From: Dicaeum eximium | Taxonomy: Eukaryota > Chordata > Aves > Passeriformes > Dicaeidae | DNA: 64,000 nucleotides | Reading direction: 5' to 3' | Assembly: GCA_013396995.1 (NCBI GenBank) | Contig: VWZP01010946.1 | Location: 1 to 64,000 of the forward strand | Part shown: piece by piece, positions 61,845 to 64,000 of the stretch | Position numbering within the stretch: the first letter of the stretch is position 1 | Layout: every line of letters begins with the position of its first letter | Notes under the pieces: generated by a model | Database searches by the model: none | Told to the model about the DNA's origin: nothing | What the model saw: the letters and a program-made list of their open reading frames with translations, nothing else | Translations under genes and position numbers: made by a program

Positions 61845-62319
61845 GCAGGAGCTTCCAGCTCTGGGCTCCTCAGAACAGCAGGGCCATGGAGCTGGGGAAG
61901 CAGCTCCAGTGGAGGGACACAGAAAGGATCAGAAGGATGGAACACCTGAGTTGTGAAGACAGGCTGAGTCTGATCAGCCTAGAGAAGAGGAGGTTCTGGG
62001 GAGACTTTAGAACTTCCACCACTACCTGAAAGGAGCTACAAGAGAGCCACAAAGGGACTTCTTACAGGGGCAGGTAGCAGTAGAACAAGGGGGAATGTCA
62101 GTGGGTATGTTCTTCCAAATATTGGGAAGAAATTCTTCACTACCAGGGTGGTGAGACACTGGCACAGGTGTGGTGCTCCACCCTGGAAGTGTTCAAGGCC
62201 ACAATGGATAGGGATTTGAGCATCCTACTCTAGTGAAAGATGTTCTTGCTCACGGCAGAGGGTTGGACTAATTGACTTTGGAAGGTCCTTTCCAACCTGA
62301 GCCATTCTGTGGTTCTGTT
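61845..62319 (+). mobile_element. CR1 LINE 3' end, longest copy (~475 bp)
   Basis: The segment follows the CR1 3' region in order: 'ctctgggctcctcagaac', 'ctggggaagcagctcc', 'cagcctagagaagaggaggt', 'actacctgaaaggagctaca', 'gaaattcttcactaccaggg', 'tggtgagacactggcacag', 'gaagtgttcaaggcc' and 'gggttggactaattgacttt', then 'ggaaggtcctttccaacctg' and a decayed ATTCTGTGGTTCTG tail. Stop codons and small indels break any reading frame, so it is a dead, 5'-truncated copy. Orientation is forward. Confidence 0.92.
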
Positions 62320-64000
62320 TCTTGCCCTGTCCCAAGCGAGGTCAAGTAAAGATGCACCATCATGGCACATGCAGCTCTGGGCCAGTCCTACCATCCCCAA
62401 AACACATATTTTACCCTGCTCAGATGGCAAATGCCACACCAAAGCCTCTCAGCCACGCTGCCCAAACGGCAAACACAGCAGAAAGACAGCCCTGGGTCTC
62501 TGCAGCTCCTCCCCTCTCCTCCAGCCATGATGAGAAACATCAAAACAGAGCTGAAATCTGCTTTTGGCCTCCCTCAGGGGTTTTGGCCTCTTTCAGGGGT
62601 TTTGATCTTTCTCTGCCTCAGAAAGGGGAATGGACATCAGGCACTACTGACAGGAATCCTTTGTATCCATTTTCTCTTTCTACAATCGTATGGAAATCAA
62701 GCTTTCCTAAAATACTGCTGTTTCACCCTCATTGCCCTGACTTCTGCTTTGGCAGTGTAAATTAGAACTAGTGTGTTTTTTTCCCATCCTCAGACAACAT
62801 GTTAGGAGATCAGATTTCTGCTTTTCTGAAAGGACTATCCATCTGCAAGTTTAGGAGCCCAAACACATCCCCTTCTGGAAGCCTTCATTACATCTGCTAT
62901 TCTGAATGATCATTAGGACTGGCTGAAACTCTTACTGTAAATGGGCTTCCAACTACAAAGTTTCTCAGGGAACAGCTGCATTTCTTAGAGCAAGGGAGGT
63001 GGTGGTGGAGGAAGCAGTTAAAATCTTTCAGTTCATGGCTACTTTCTAGATTTTTTTTTTTTTTAAACTATTAGAAGGAAGCTTTCATATTTCTGTGGCA
63101 CTTTCTTTTAAAAACCTCTGTGAAAGGAGCATCTTCATTAAAGCTGGCCTTGAAACAGCCACTAATGGGACTGCTCAATTTTAAGATCCTCCTTTGAGGG
63201 ACAGATTTACACTCCAAGGCAAACCACACAGGCATTTAAAATATTTTCGAAACCAGGGCACGGAAAGCTGAGGAATCTCAACATCTGCGAAAATGTGACT
63301 CTAATTTGTAATGCTGAGAACACTTAAAAACAAGGTCTTTATTAAGGAAATAAAAATGAATTCTGACTCATTGGTGTTAAACTGGTATTAAAAGAATGTG
63401 GAAGTCACACAACAGCACTGAAGAAGAGCAAGGAGAGAGATACAAAGAAAATGCATAAGAACAGAGGAGATTAATATGTTTAAAGGAAAAACAAAAAAAC
63501 TGTTAGGTTTAAATATAAATGTACTATGAGATGCTATTCCTGCCTGTTCCCTTTGTAGGTCTTGTTCAGGTAAATGGTAGAAAAGGAATGTGCTGAACCT
63601 TTTTGATCCATTCAGTTTTAATAGTAAAAGTAATTTTCTCAGGTGGGCACTGAGCAGTTGCAATTACAGTTTATTTTGCCAGAGAAATTCTTTCAAGACA
63701 CTAATGGTATGAGGCAGAGGGTAAGGAATGTCAGCACAGCATGTCTCCTAAGCTTGATACCTGCAGATTTGTAGAAGACCCAGAGACAACAAATGGTATT
63801 TTTCTGTTGAAATCTCGAGGTGGTTTATTTCAAATGCACTTTACCTGTGGGTAATGAAAAAGAATGAAAATATTCTAACTGCAGTCATGCAGCTATTGCT
63901 ATTCTTATTCTCAAGTTCCATTTAAGCTCTAGCACCGTTGTCTTTGGGCTATCAAAATCATAGGAATTTTCTTCCATGAAAGACTGAAACTTTCATTATC
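62320..64000. other. Non-coding sequence to window end
   Basis: Unique sequence. Overlapping plus-strand frames at 62309-62765 (73-147 codons) start right after the CR1 tail in a G+C-richer patch; the longest is Pro/Ser/His-rich with no domain. A T14 run lies at 63051-63064. Nothing else is recognised. Confidence 0.45.
62562..62599. repeat. 19-bp tandem duplication, two copies
   Basis: TTTTGGCCTCCCTCAGGGG is followed directly by TTTTGGCCTCTTTCAGGGG; two differences in 19 bases. Confidence 0.93.

Noticed and set aside
62322..62765. 147-codon plus-strand frame, longest in the window
   Set aside because: Begins just after the CR1 tail, overlaps two other open frames, and contains the 19-bp duplication; composition effect.
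1..64000. tRNA, rRNA, microRNA or bacterial-style genes
   Set aside because: No cloverleaf with A/B boxes, no rRNA core words and no hairpin of microRNA precursor size were seen; this was by eye only and a covariance-model scan would be decisive.
1..64000. Endogenous retrovirus or other viral insertion
   Set aside because: No gag/pol/env-like frames and no paired LTRs were recognised; only a 13-base LTR-like word at 26979.

Overview
This window looks like non-coding nuclear DNA from a sauropsid vertebrate, most likely a bird. The best evidence is a set of CR1-type LINE 3' ends. One 475-bp copy reads through to a 'ggttggacta...ggaaggtcctttccaacctg...attctgtggttctg' style terminus near 62318, another ends in an ATTCTATG repeat near 3003, and two reversed copies lie at 7783-8318. 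CR1 elements with this tail are typical of birds and also occur in turtles and crocodilians. The low repeat density favours a bird, and that choice is inference. The DNA is strongly A+T-rich by eye and stop codons are dense in all frames. There is no compact gene order, no ribosome binding sites and no operon.

Layout. 1-421 is a degenerate minisatellite abutting a GGAT-type simple repeat. 422-7782 is unique A+T-rich sequence with one CR1 tail (2826-3005), a long G/T tract (4034-4149) and a hairpin/duplication pair at 7126-7204. 7783-8318 holds two CR1 3' ends in the same reversed orientation. 8319-30400 is mostly unique sequence, with one good-looking candidate coding exon at 18114-18227, a GTA microsatellite (19625-19668) and a G+C-rich patch (22735-23110). 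30400-57240 is again unique sequence, with short tandem duplications, several hairpins, a small CpG cluster (42890-43105), a 428-bp stretch open in one frame directly after a strong 3' splice site (47955-48382), and one undetermined base (51111). 57248-57432 and 61845-62319 are forward CR1 copies.

Genes. I recognise no complete gene, no known protein and no RNA gene. Nearly all open frames are short and low in complexity, and look like chance openings. The window is best read as a large intron or an intergenic stretch. If a gene crosses it, the 114-bp, phase-0/0 candidate exon at 18114-18227 on the + strand is the most credible trace; I cannot name the protein.

No operon-like, defence-like or otherwise new biological system is visible. 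The items most worth checking are the candidate exons, a few perfect or near-perfect inverted repeats, a recurring habit of two-copy 18-33 bp tandem duplications, and a few possible conserved non-coding elements.
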